A DNA stretch of 32,536 nt from Panacagrimonas sp. Lineage in GTDB: Bacteria > Pseudomonadota > Gammaproteobacteria > Nevskiales > Nevskiaceae. Of this stretch, positions 1 to 6,933 are shown piece after piece. A program made the translations under genes and the position numbers. Each line of letters opens with the position of its first letter. Positions within the stretch are counted from its first letter, which is position 1. Below the pieces are notes generated by a model. The model was not told the DNA's origin. It did no database searches and worked only from the letters and a program-made list of their open reading frames with translations. The stretch lies in assembly GCF_020697055.1 (NCBI RefSeq), contig NZ_JAJFBP010000042.1:1-32536 (forward strand), given 5' to 3'.

Positions 1-417
1 GCATCGGACGACGCCCGGTTCAACGTCGCGATGGCGCGCATCGGCATGACCGGCTGCGACGTCGGCATCAGCTATTTCCTGCCGCGCGCGGTGGGCACCG
101 CCAACGCGGCCGAAATGATGCTCGGCGGGCGCTTCGTCGATGCGCAGAAAGCGCTTCGCATCGGCCTGGTCTCCGAGATCGCGCCGCGCGATCGCCTCGA
201 AGAACTCGGACTGGCAATGGCCGAGGAGATGCTGCGCATGTCGCCGGTGGGACTGCGCCTGACCAAGGACGGACTCAATCTTTCGCAGGACGCACCGAGC
301 CTCGAGGCGGCGATCGCGCTGGAGGATCGCCAGCAGGTGATGTGCATCGGTCCCTACCTGTCCGAGGGCGCGGCCGCCTTCATGCAGAAACGGCCGCCGA
401 ACTATCCCGACGTCTGA
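1..417 (+). CDS. Enoyl-CoA hydratase/isomerase family protein, C-terminal part
   Basis: This is the 3' end of a crotonase-fold gene whose start lies before the window; the frame is open from base 1. The visible 138 residues contain the typical crotonase C-terminal half: a Gly-rich helix start (MTGCDVGISYFLPR), the AAEMMLGGRFVDAQKALRIGLVSEI segment in which the family carries A(x)AL-GLV, and the C-terminal helical region that packs on the neighbouring subunit. Family members hydrate or isomerise enoyl-CoA in beta-oxidation and related pathways, in the cytoplasm. Oxyanion-hole residues lie in the missing N-terminal part, so exact chemistry and substrate cannot be judged. It ends 107 bp before the stressosome operon and is probably a separate unit. 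Two acyl-CoA dehydrogenase-like genes and an SDR downstream make a fatty-acid or acyl-CoA theme for the region plausible. Confidence 0.85.
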   Translation, partial: ASDDARFNVAMARIGMTGCDVGISYFLPRAVGTANAAEMMLGGRFVDAQKALRIGLVSEIAPRDRLEELGLAMAEEMLRMSPVGLRLTKDGLNLSQDAPSLEAAIALEDRQQVMCIGPYLSEGAAAFMQKRPPNYPDV

Positions 418-524
418 TCGCGCCGCACGCGATGTTGGTGCAAACAGGCGTCGGCGGAATCTCCCGATGCGGGACCGTCAAAGTGCTGTGCTAACGTTGC
501 GCGCCGTCGCGTAGAGGGAATCCC

Positions 525-1352
525 ATGCTGGAAAGAATTCTGAAAGAGCAGCGGCGCGAACTCCTCCAGCAGTGGACCGCGCAACTCGCACAGGTTGCCA
601 CCGGTGGGCGAATTTCGGGCGAAGAGCTGGAAGCGCAGGCCGCCGAGCTCCTGAAGTACCTCGACGAGGCGTTGCAGACCGGGTCGGCCGACGACATCAA
701 TCAGCCGGCCTGGAACCCCGCCCGCGGTTTCCTCGAGGATCTTTCACGCAAGCGCGTGTTGGCGGGCTTTTCGTCCGACGAAACCGCGACCTTCCTGTTC
801 TCGCTGAAGCGACCGCTGTTCGGTGCGCTGCGTGCGGCGGCGGGCAAGGACGCCGACAAGCTCGCCGACGAGATCTGGAAAGCCACCGCGCTGCTCGACA
901 AGCTCGGCCTCTACACCGTCAAGGCGTTCCAGCGCACCCGCGAAGAAGTCATCGGTCGCCAGCAGCAGGAGCTGCTCGAGCTGTCGACGCCGGTCGTGCG
1001 GCTGTGGGACGGCATTCTGGCGCTGCCGCTGATCGGCACGCTCGACTCGGCGCGCACGCAGGTGGTGATGGAGTCGCTGCTGCAGCGCCTGGTCGATGAC
1101 GAGGCCCAGGTGGCGATCATCGACATCACCGGCGTACCCACCGTCGACACGCTGGTGGCGCAGCACCTGATGAAGGCCGCGACCGCGATCCGCCTGATGG
1201 GCGCCGAATGCATCATCAGCGGCATCCGGCCGCAGATCGCGCAGACCATCGTCCACCTGGGCGTGGATCTGGGCGGCGTCACCACCAAGGCGACCATTGC
1301 CGATGCGCTGTCGACGGCACTGCGCATGACCGGACGCACGATCTCGAAGTAG
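525..1352 (+). CDS. RsbR-like stressosome scaffold (RsbRD-type N-terminus + STAS)
   Basis: A 275-residue cytoplasmic protein, first gene of a six-gene operon. Residues about 1-150 form a helical sensor-like domain resembling the RsbRD N-terminal family (signature FLEDLSRKRVLAGFSSDETA). Residues about 155-270 are a STAS domain very close to Bacillus RsbR: ITGVPTVDTLVAQHL and SGIRPQIAQTIVHLGVDL. Thr209 and Thr241 lie where RsbR paralogues carry the threonines phosphorylated by RsbT (assignment by motif, not by alignment). In the family, RsbR and RsbS build the large stressosome that holds RsbT until stress. There is no His or Cys before residue 214, so a His-ligated haem globin sensor, as in some Vibrio RsbR proteins, is excluded; the input signal is unknown. 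GAGGG sits 7 bp before the ATG. RsbS starts 4 bp after its stop. Confidence 0.9.
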   Translation: MLERILKEQRRELLQQWTAQLAQVATGGRISGEELEAQAAELLKYLDEALQTGSADDINQPAWNPARGFLEDLSRKRVLAGFSSDETATFLFSLKRPLFGALRAAAGKDADKLADEIWKATALLDKLGLYTVKAFQRTREEVIGRQQQELLELSTPVVRLWDGILALPLIGTLDSARTQVVMESLLQRLVDDEAQVAIIDITGVPTVDTLVAQHLMKAATAIRLMGAECIISGIRPQIAQTIVHLGVDLGGVTTKATIADALSTALRMTGRTISK

Positions 1353-1356
1353 GCGC

Positions 1357-1746
1357 ATGGACCGAATCCCCATTCTGCGGATGGGCGAGTTCCTGCTCGT
1401 CACCATCCAGGTCGACATGCAGGACCGCCTCGCGATGCGCCTGCAGGATGATCTGACCGAGATGGTGCAGCGTCATCGCAGCCGCGGCGTGCTGATCGAC
1501 ATCTCGGGCCTGGACATGGTCGATTCATTCATCGGCCGCATGTTGTCCGACATCTCGGGGATCTCGCGCATCCTGGGCGCCGAATCGGTGGTGGTGGGGA
1601 TGCGTCCGGCCGTTGCGATCACGCTGGTCGAACTCGGACTCAACCTGCCGGGCGTTGCCACCGCGCTCAATGTGGAGCGCGGCATCGAGCTGTTGCGCAA
1701 GCGCATCGACACCGGGATGAGCCGTGCAAACAGCGACCCCGGCTGA
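1357..1746 (+). CDS. rsbS: RsbS-like STAS antagonist
   Basis: A 129-residue single-domain STAS protein, the second core component of the stressosome. The sequence follows Bacillus RsbS closely: IPILRMGEFLLVTIQVDMQD at the start, the phosphorylation-site motif DISGLDMVDSFIGRML with Ser57 in the place of the RsbS serine phosphorylated by RsbT, and the GMRPAVAITLVELGLNLPGV tail. By family knowledge RsbS binds RsbT in unstressed cells, and phosphorylation of the serine releases it. All key positions are kept, so the switch is probably functional. The gene begins 4 bp after the rsbR-like stop, and its last 23 bases overlap the next gene, which points to co-translation. Confidence 0.92.
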   Translation: MDRIPILRMGEFLLVTIQVDMQDRLAMRLQDDLTEMVQRHRSRGVLIDISGLDMVDSFIGRMLSDISGISRILGAESVVVGMRPAVAITLVELGLNLPGVATALNVERGIELLRKRIDTGMSRANSDPG

Positions 1747-2128
1747 GATGCCGCTGCGCAGCGAGCACGACATCGTGCTCGCGCGCCAGGCCGTGCGCCG
1801 CACCGCGCAGGACGTCGGCCTGTCGCTGGTCGACCAGACCAAGATCGTCACGGCGGCCAGCGAGCTGGCGCGCAACGCGCTGATCCACGGCGGCGGCGGT
1901 CAGATGCTGCTGTCGGTGCTGCGCGGGGACACGCGCGTCGGCGTGCAGATCAGCTTCATCGACCAGGGTCCGGGCATTCCGAACATGGAACTGGCGATGA
2001 GCGACGGCTGGACCTCGGGCGGCGGCCTCGGCATGGGCCTGCCCGGTGCGCGGCGGCTGGTCAACGAATTCGACATCAAGTCCGCGCCCGGCACCGGCAC
2101 GCAGATCACCGTGGTGCGCTGGAAATGA
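1724..2128 (+). CDS. rsbT: RsbT-like serine/threonine switch kinase
   Basis: A 134-residue GHKL-fold kinase. The N box SELARNALIHGGGG carries Glu47 and Asn51; the G1 box is IDQGPGIPNMELAMSDGWTS with Asp80; the G2-type stretch is GGGLGMGLPGARRLVNEF. These are the RsbT hallmarks, and the length matches Bacillus RsbT (about 133). RsbT phosphorylates RsbS and RsbR in the stressosome, then leaves to activate a downstream partner: in Bacillus the RsbU phosphatase, here unknown because no RsbU homologue is encoded nearby. The start chosen is GTG at 1724, overlapping the end of rsbS. ATG at 1748 would shorten the protein by 8 residues and is the main alternative. The stop overlaps the next start in an ATGA. 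Confidence 0.92.
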   Translation: MQTATPAEMPLRSEHDIVLARQAVRRTAQDVGLSLVDQTKIVTAASELARNALIHGGGGQMLLSVLRGDTRVGVQISFIDQGPGIPNMELAMSDGWTSGGGLGMGLPGARRLVNEFDIKSAPGTGTQITVVRWK

Positions 2129-3168
2129 ACACCGCGGCCGTGTGCTGGGGGCAGCGGCATCAACAGTCGTTCTCGATCGGCGAGATGAGCCAGGTCGGCG
2201 AACTGCGCCGCGGCGTCGAGCGCCTGGCGCAGGACGCCGGATTCGGCGAGGTGGCGCGCGGTCGCGCCGCGATCATCGCCAGCGAGCTCGCCACCAACAT
2301 CGTCCGCCACGCCGGCCAGCCCGGCGAGGTGCTGGTGCAGCTGCTGGACGCGCGCACCGGCGAGTCGCAGCTCGAACTGCTCGCGATCGACCGCGGCAGC
2401 GGCATGGACGTGGATCGCTGCCTGCGCGACGGGTTCTCGACCGCGGGCACCGCCGGCAACGGGCTCGGTGCGGTCAATCGCCTGGCCACCGTCTTCGACA
2501 TCTACTCGGCCGTGGGCAACGGCACCGTCGTGCTCGCGCGCATCGCGCGCAATGCCAGCGAGAGCGCGTCCACGCGCGGCGTCGCCCAATCCATTCCGGT
2601 GGGCGCGGTCAGTCGCGCCGTCGCGGGGGAGATCGAAAACGGCGACGCGTGGCGCGTGAGTGCGACCGCGGACCAGATCGGCCTGCTGGTGGTCGACGGA
2701 CTCGGCCACGGTCCGCTCGCGGCCTCTGCCGCAAACGCCGCCGCCGAGGCCTTCCTGCGCGATCCGTTCGCCGATCCGGTGGACGCGCTGGGCTCGATGC
2801 ACCGCGCGCTGGTCGGCAGCCGCGGCGCCGCCGCCTCCTGCGTCCATATCGACCTGCGCACGCGCGTGGCGTCATTCGCGGGCGTGGGCAACATCAGCGT
2901 GGCCTGCCACGCCGACGGAACGCGCAAGTCGATGGGCGGGCACAACGGCACGCTGGGGGTCACCGCCGCCAAGCCGCGGACGTTCCAGTACCCGCTGCCG
3001 CACGACGCGCTGCTGCTGCTCAACAGCGACGGCCTGCAGACGCGCTGGTCGTTCGAACAGTACCCGGGTCTGTCCACCCGGCATCCGGCCACGATCGCCG
3101 CGGTGCTCTATGCGCGCCACGCGCGCCAACGCGACGACGTCACCGTGCTGGCGGTGAGAGTTCCGTGA
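2125..3168 (+). CDS. ATP-binding SpoIIE/PP2C-type phosphatase, RsbX-like with an extra HATPase domain
   Basis: A 347-residue two-domain protein. Residues about 15-140 are an RsbW/RsbT-type GHKL ATPase: N box IIASELATNIVRHAG with Glu54 and Asn58, G1-like AIDRGSGMD, Gly-rich GNGLGAVNRL. Residues about 155-347 are a PP2C/SpoIIE phosphatase: VVDGLGHG (Asp191-Gly192), GVGNISV, LNSDGLQTRW (Asp302-Gly303) and DDVTVLAVR (Asp337/338) hold the expected metal ligands. Bacillus RsbX is a stand-alone PP2C that dephosphorylates RsbR and RsbS to reset the stressosome; this protein would do the same. The added ATPase domain could be a second kinase/anti-partner module or an RsbT-binding module (inference). 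It starts in a 4-bp ATGA overlap with rsbT and ends in a GTGA overlap with the next kinase, so translation is tightly coupled. Confidence 0.88.
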   Translation: MNTAAVCWGQRHQQSFSIGEMSQVGELRRGVERLAQDAGFGEVARGRAAIIASELATNIVRHAGQPGEVLVQLLDARTGESQLELLAIDRGSGMDVDRCLRDGFSTAGTAGNGLGAVNRLATVFDIYSAVGNGTVVLARIARNASESASTRGVAQSIPVGAVSRAVAGEIENGDAWRVSATADQIGLLVVDGLGHGPLAASAANAAAEAFLRDPFADPVDALGSMHRALVGSRGAAASCVHIDLRTRVASFAGVGNISVACHADGTRKSMGGHNGTLGVTAAKPRTFQYPLPHDALLLLNSDGLQTRWSFEQYPGLSTRHPATIAAVLYARHARQRDDVTVLAVRVP

Positions 3169-4043
3169 GCGATCCATCCCCGAGCGATGTGCTGCGCACC
3201 CAGATCAAGGAGCGCGATCAGCAGATCGAGATGCTGACGTCCGAACTCGAGGAGACCAATCGCGGCGTCGTCGCGCTCTATGCCGAGCTCGACGACAAGG
3301 CCGTTGCGCTCAAGGAAGCCGCCGACCTGAAGAGCCGCTTCCTGTCGTACATGAGCCACGAGTTCCGCACGCCGCTGGCCTCGATGGCCGGCCTGGTCGA
3401 CCTGCTGCAGCGCGAGGTCGACGGCACGCTCTCCGCCGAGCAGAAGCGCCAGACGCAGTTCATGGCGGCGAGCATCCAGGAACTCAGCGGCATGGTCGAC
3501 GACCTGCTCGACCTGGCCAAGGTCGAGGCGGGACGCGTCACGATCTCGCCGGAGTGGTTCGAGCTGGTCGATCTGTTCTCGGCGCTGCGCGGCATGTTCA
3601 AGCCGATCGTGGCCACCGAGGCGGTATCGCTGATCTTCGAAGAGCCGGGCGCCATGCCCAAGGCCTACACCGACAACAAGCGTCTTTCCCAGATCCTGCG
3701 CAACTTCATCTCCAACGCGCTCAAGTTCACCGACCGTGGCGAAGTGCGCGTCTCGGTGCGGCTGATCGACGACGACCAGGTCGAGTTCGCGGTGACCGAC
3801 ACCGGTACCGGCATCGCGCCCGAGCACATCGGCACGCTGTTCAACGATTTCGTGCAGCTCGATTCCCGGGTGCAGAAGCGGCTGATCGGCACGGGCCTGG
3901 GGCTGTCGCTGTCCAAGAAGCTCGCCGAACTGCTGGGCGGTTCGGTCGGGGTCAGCAGCGCGCTGGGCACCGGGTCCCGTTTCTGGGTGCGCGTGCCGGC
4001 GCGCTACAGGAACGAAGCGGCCAGGGCGGCCAGGGGCCTGTGA
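3165..4043 (+). CDS. Soluble sensor histidine kinase (coiled coil + HisKA + HATPase)
   Basis: A 292-residue kinase with no membrane segment. Residues about 8-55 form a heptad-rich coiled coil (KERDQQIEMLTSELEETNRG). HisKA follows with FLSYMSHEFRTPLASM, phospho-acceptor His65. The HATPase domain has N box NFISNALKFT, G1 DTGTGIAP and G2 GTGLGLSLSKKL. All catalytic motifs are intact. No separate sensor domain is present, so the signal probably arrives through protein contact, most simply with RsbT or the phosphatase encoded just upstream (inference). The start is the GTG at 3165 in a 4-bp GTGA overlap with the phosphatase stop; upstream extension of the frame is only a shadow of that gene. The next gene starts in another GTGA overlap. 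Confidence 0.9.
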   Translation: MSDPSPSDVLRTQIKERDQQIEMLTSELEETNRGVVALYAELDDKAVALKEAADLKSRFLSYMSHEFRTPLASMAGLVDLLQREVDGTLSAEQKRQTQFMAASIQELSGMVDDLLDLAKVEAGRVTISPEWFELVDLFSALRGMFKPIVATEAVSLIFEEPGAMPKAYTDNKRLSQILRNFISNALKFTDRGEVRVSVRLIDDDQVEFAVTDTGTGIAPEHIGTLFNDFVQLDSRVQKRLIGTGLGLSLSKKLAELLGGSVGVSSALGTGSRFWVRVPARYRNEAARAARGL

Positions 4044-5989
4044 GTACCGAGCCCGCAACCTTGGTCGACGCGATCCCGATCCTGGTGGTCGACGACAACG
4101 CGTCGGCGCTCTACGTAACCGGACGCATCCTGCGCAGCGCCGGCTACCACGTGATCGAAGCGCGCAGCGGCGGGGCGGCGCTGGAAAAGGCGACGCAGGC
4201 GCGCCTGCTCGTGCTGGATGTGAATCTGCCCGACATGGACGGTTACGAGGTCTGCCGACGGCTGCGCCTGAACCCGGCAACGCGCGACATCCCGGTCCTG
4301 CACCTGTCGGCGACATTCACGCACACCAAGGATTTTCTGAGCGGCATGCAGGCCGGCGCCGACGGTTATCTGACGCGGCCGGTCGAGCCGGCGGTTCTGC
4401 TCGGCGTGATCCGCAACCTGTTGTTCGCGCGCGGCGCCGAACAGCGCCGGCGAGACGTCGATCGTCGCTTCCACACGACGTTCGACCTGGTGCCCAGCGG
4501 CCTGGTCGTGATCGACGAGCAGTTGAGATTTGAACTCGTGAACCCGGCGTTCTGCGCGATGCTGGGCCGTTCCACCGAACAGATCGTCGGTCATCACATC
4601 GACGAGTTCGTCTGCGAAAGGGGACCCAAACTCTCCGAGCTCGTCGCGAGCGCGTTTCTTTCCGGCGTCGCCACCACCGGCAGCCACGTCGTCTGCCTGC
4701 GTCGCGCGGACGAGTCGCTCGACATCGAATGCCGCGTGTCGCTGGACCCGGAGACCCGATCGGCGGTCGTGCAGCTCAGCGACATCACGCAGCGCCAGCG
4801 CGAGCAGCGTGAGCGCGAGCAGCTGCTCGAGGCCGAAAAGCTCGCGCGCGCCGAAGCCGAGCGCAGCAATCGCGCCAAGGACGAGTTCCTGGCGACGCTG
4901 TCGCACGAGCTGCGCAACCCGCTCAACGCGATCCTGGGCTGGACCGCGGTGCTGACGCGTGCCGGCGCGCTTCCGCCGCCGTTCGACCAGGGCCTGGCGG
5001 CGATCGATCGCAATTCCAAGCTGCAGGCGCAGCTGATCGCCGACCTGCTCGACTCGGCCGGAATGAATTTCGGCAAGCTGCGGCTGAGCCTCACGACGCT
5101 GGATCCGCATCTGGCGCTCCAGGCGGCGATCGAAGTCACACGACCGACCGCCGAGGCGCGCGGCGTGACGCTGGTGCAGCGCTTCACCGCGCAGCCGGTC
5201 AGCCTCGAGGCCGATGCGTCGCGCCTGCAGCAGATCGCACTGAACCTGCTGTCGAACGCGATCAAGTTCACCGACGCCGGCGGCACGGTGACGATCTCGA
5301 CCCGGGTCGAGGGCGCACACCTCGTCGTCTGCGTACAGGACAACGGCAAGGGCATCGCGCTGGATTTCCTGCCCAACATCTTCGACCGCTTCAGCCAGGA
5401 GGATGCCTCGCGCAGCCGCCGCTACAGCGGTCTCGGGCTGGGGTTGTCGATCGTCAAGAACCTGGTCGACATGCACGGCGGCACGATCGAGGTCGCCAGC
5501 GGCGGCCTGGGTCACGGCGCCACCGTGACGGTGCGCCTGCCGGCCACGCTGGTCGCCCGCACCGCGCCGCAGGATGGCGCCACGCAGACGACGCCTTCGT
5601 TCCAGGGCCAGCTGCTGCTGGTGGTCGAGGACGACGCCGATACGCGCCAGCTGATCCGCCGGATCCTGATGGATGCCGGTGCGCAGGTGCTCGAGGCCGG
5701 CGACGCCGAAGAGGCCGCGATGGTGCTCGCATCACATCGGCCGGCGCTGATGTTGTGCGACATCGGCATGGCCGATAGCGACGGATATACGTTGCTGCGA
5801 CGGCTGCGCGCGCAGGGCTGGAGCTCCGACAGGCTGCCGGCGATCGCGCTCACGGCCTTCGCACGGCCCGAGGATGAACGCGACGCGGTCGAAGCCGGAT
5901 TCCAGCTGCACCTGAGCAAACCGGTGGATCCGGATCACCTGCTCCGGTCGATCCACCGCTTCCTGGCCGTCCCGGGCGCGACGGCCTGA
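4040..5989 (+). CDS. Hybrid histidine kinase REC-PAS-HisKA-HATPase-REC
   Basis: A 649-residue soluble protein, last in the operon. Order: receiver at about 12-128 (LLVLDVNLPDMDG, Asp60), PAS at about 140-255, short coiled coil, HisKA with TLSHELRNPLNAILG (His289), HATPase (NLLSNAIKFT, DNGKGI, GLGLGLSIVKNL), C-terminal receiver (LLLVVEDDAD; phospho-acceptor in LMLCDIGMADSDGY). In the first receiver the near-invariant Lys is Arg113 (GYLTRPVEP), which may alter its phosphorylation signalling; the second keeps Lys (LSKPVDP). The N-terminal receiver could take phosphate from the preceding kinase, making a relay downstream of the stressosome (inference). No output domain such as DNA-binding or GGDEF is present, so a further partner is needed. 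It starts at GTG 4040 in a GTGA overlap and ends 3 bp from the convergent SDR gene. Confidence 0.92.
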   Translation: MSTEPATLVDAIPILVVDDNASALYVTGRILRSAGYHVIEARSGGAALEKATQARLLVLDVNLPDMDGYEVCRRLRLNPATRDIPVLHLSATFTHTKDFLSGMQAGADGYLTRPVEPAVLLGVIRNLLFARGAEQRRRDVDRRFHTTFDLVPSGLVVIDEQLRFELVNPAFCAMLGRSTEQIVGHHIDEFVCERGPKLSELVASAFLSGVATTGSHVVCLRRADESLDIECRVSLDPETRSAVVQLSDITQRQREQREREQLLEAEKLARAEAERSNRAKDEFLATLSHELRNPLNAILGWTAVLTRAGALPPPFDQGLAAIDRNSKLQAQLIADLLDSAGMNFGKLRLSLTTLDPHLALQAAIEVTRPTAEARGVTLVQRFTAQPVSLEADASRLQQIALNLLSNAIKFTDAGGTVTISTRVEGAHLVVCVQDNGKGIALDFLPNIFDRFSQEDASRSRRYSGLGLGLSIVKNLVDMHGGTIEVASGGLGHGATVTVRLPATLVARTAPQDGATQTTPSFQGQLLLVVEDDADTRQLIRRILMDAGAQVLEAGDAEEAAMVLASHRPALMLCDIGMADSDGYTLLRRLRAQGWSSDRLPAIALTAFARPEDERDAVEAGFQLHLSKPVDPDHLLRSIHRFLAVPGATA

Positions 5990-5992
5990 GCT

Positions 5993-6775
5993 CTATTGGC
6001 GCGAGGTGGTCCCGCCGTCGATCGTCAGCACGGTGCCGTTGCAGTACGAGGACTCGTCGCTGGCCAGGTACAGGCAGCCGTATGCCATCTCCATCGCGGT
6101 GCCCGGACGACGCATCGGCGTGATGCGTTCGGCCACGGCCGGGTCGTCGAAGATGTGCAGCACCGAAGCGACCATCGGCGTGTCGATGAAGCCCGGCGCG
6201 ATGCAGTTGGCGCGGACGCCCTGCGCCGCGTAGGCCACGCACAGCGAGCGCGTGAGGTTGATCATGCCGGCCTTGGCCGCCGTGTAGGTGTGCGCACTGG
6301 CCAGACCCATGTAGCCCGAGATGCTCGACACGTTGACGATCGAGCCGCGTCCCTGGCGCACGAATTCGGGAATGACGTGGCGGCACATGTAGAAGCAGGC
6401 GTTGAGGTTGATGGCGATGACCTCCTGCCAGGCCTCGGGCGTGGTGTTGAGGACGTCGCCCATCGAACCCGGGCTCTTGTCCATCCAGCTGTAGCCGACG
6501 CCGGCGGCGTGGACGAGCGAATCGATGCGACCGTGGCGTTCGAGCGTCTCGCGCACGACCTCCTGGCAGGACGCGTCGACCGACAGGTCCGCCGCGATGA
6601 TCGACCCGCGGCCGCCGGCCTCGCGCACCCGTTCGAGCGAGCTCTCGAGATTGGCCTGCGTGCGGGCGACGCCGACGACGTCCGCACCTTCCCGCGCGAA
6701 CAGTTCCATCGCCGCCCGGCCGACACCGGAACCCGCGCCGGTGATGAGGACCACCTTGCCGCTCATCCTGCCCAT
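5993..6775 (-). CDS. SDR family NAD(P)-dependent oxidoreductase
   Basis: A 260-residue classical short-chain dehydrogenase/reductase. The nucleotide-binding motif TGAGSGVG is at residues 12-19, HAAG follows beta-4, Asn lies in AINLNA, the catalytic Ser is Ser151 in NVSSISG, and Tyr164/Lys168 form the YxxxK pair (TYTAAKAG). The C-terminal APGFIDTPMV and LTIDGGTTSRQ are typical of the family. It probably interconverts an alcohol and a ketone, perhaps a 3-hydroxyacyl-type substrate given the acyl-CoA genes around it; the substrate cannot be told from sequence. The start chosen is ATG at 6775 (MGRMSGK), with GGGAG 8 bp before it; ATG 6766 is an alternative, and the longer open frame to 6868 has no family similarity. 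The gene is divergent from the acyl-CoA dehydrogenase-like gene, sharing a 158-bp control region. Confidence 0.92.
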   Translation of the reverse strand: MGRMSGKVVLITGAGSGVGRAAMELFAREGADVVGVARTQANLESSLERVREAGGRGSIIAADLSVDASCQEVVRETLERHGRIDSLVHAAGVGYSWMDKSPGSMGDVLNTTPEAWQEVIAINLNACFYMCRHVIPEFVRQGRGSIVNVSSISGYMGLASAHTYTAAKAGMINLTRSLCVAYAAQGVRANCIAPGFIDTPMVASVLHIFDDPAVAERITPMRRPGTAMEMAYGCLYLASDESSYCNGTVLTIDGGTTSRQ

Positions 6776-6933
6776 GTCGTCGACTCCCGATGCGTGCAAG
6801 CAAGGCCAGGGACGCGCCGCGGTCGATGATGCGGGCCGGCTCCGGGAGCAACAAGGCAGGGCGCGCACGGCATCGCGCGGCTCGCGTCACGACGGCACAT
6901 TCGTCGCCAAGTGCCCGCCTGGAGGAACAGCGC
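6776..6933. other. Divergent intergenic region between SDR and acyl-CoA dehydrogenase-like genes
   Basis: These 158 bp must hold the start signals of both divergent genes. Apart from the two ribosome binding sites (GGGAG for the SDR on the minus strand; GGAGGA at 6921-6926 for the plus-strand gene) I see no convincing -35/-10 pair and no clear operator palindrome. The divergent arrangement suggests co-control, but no regulator gene lies next to them. Confidence 0.4.

Noticed and set aside
418..524. A promoter for the stressosome operon
   Set aside because: TTGGTG (435-440) and the TGCTAACGT stretch near 490 do not form a properly spaced pair; I see no reliable hexamers.
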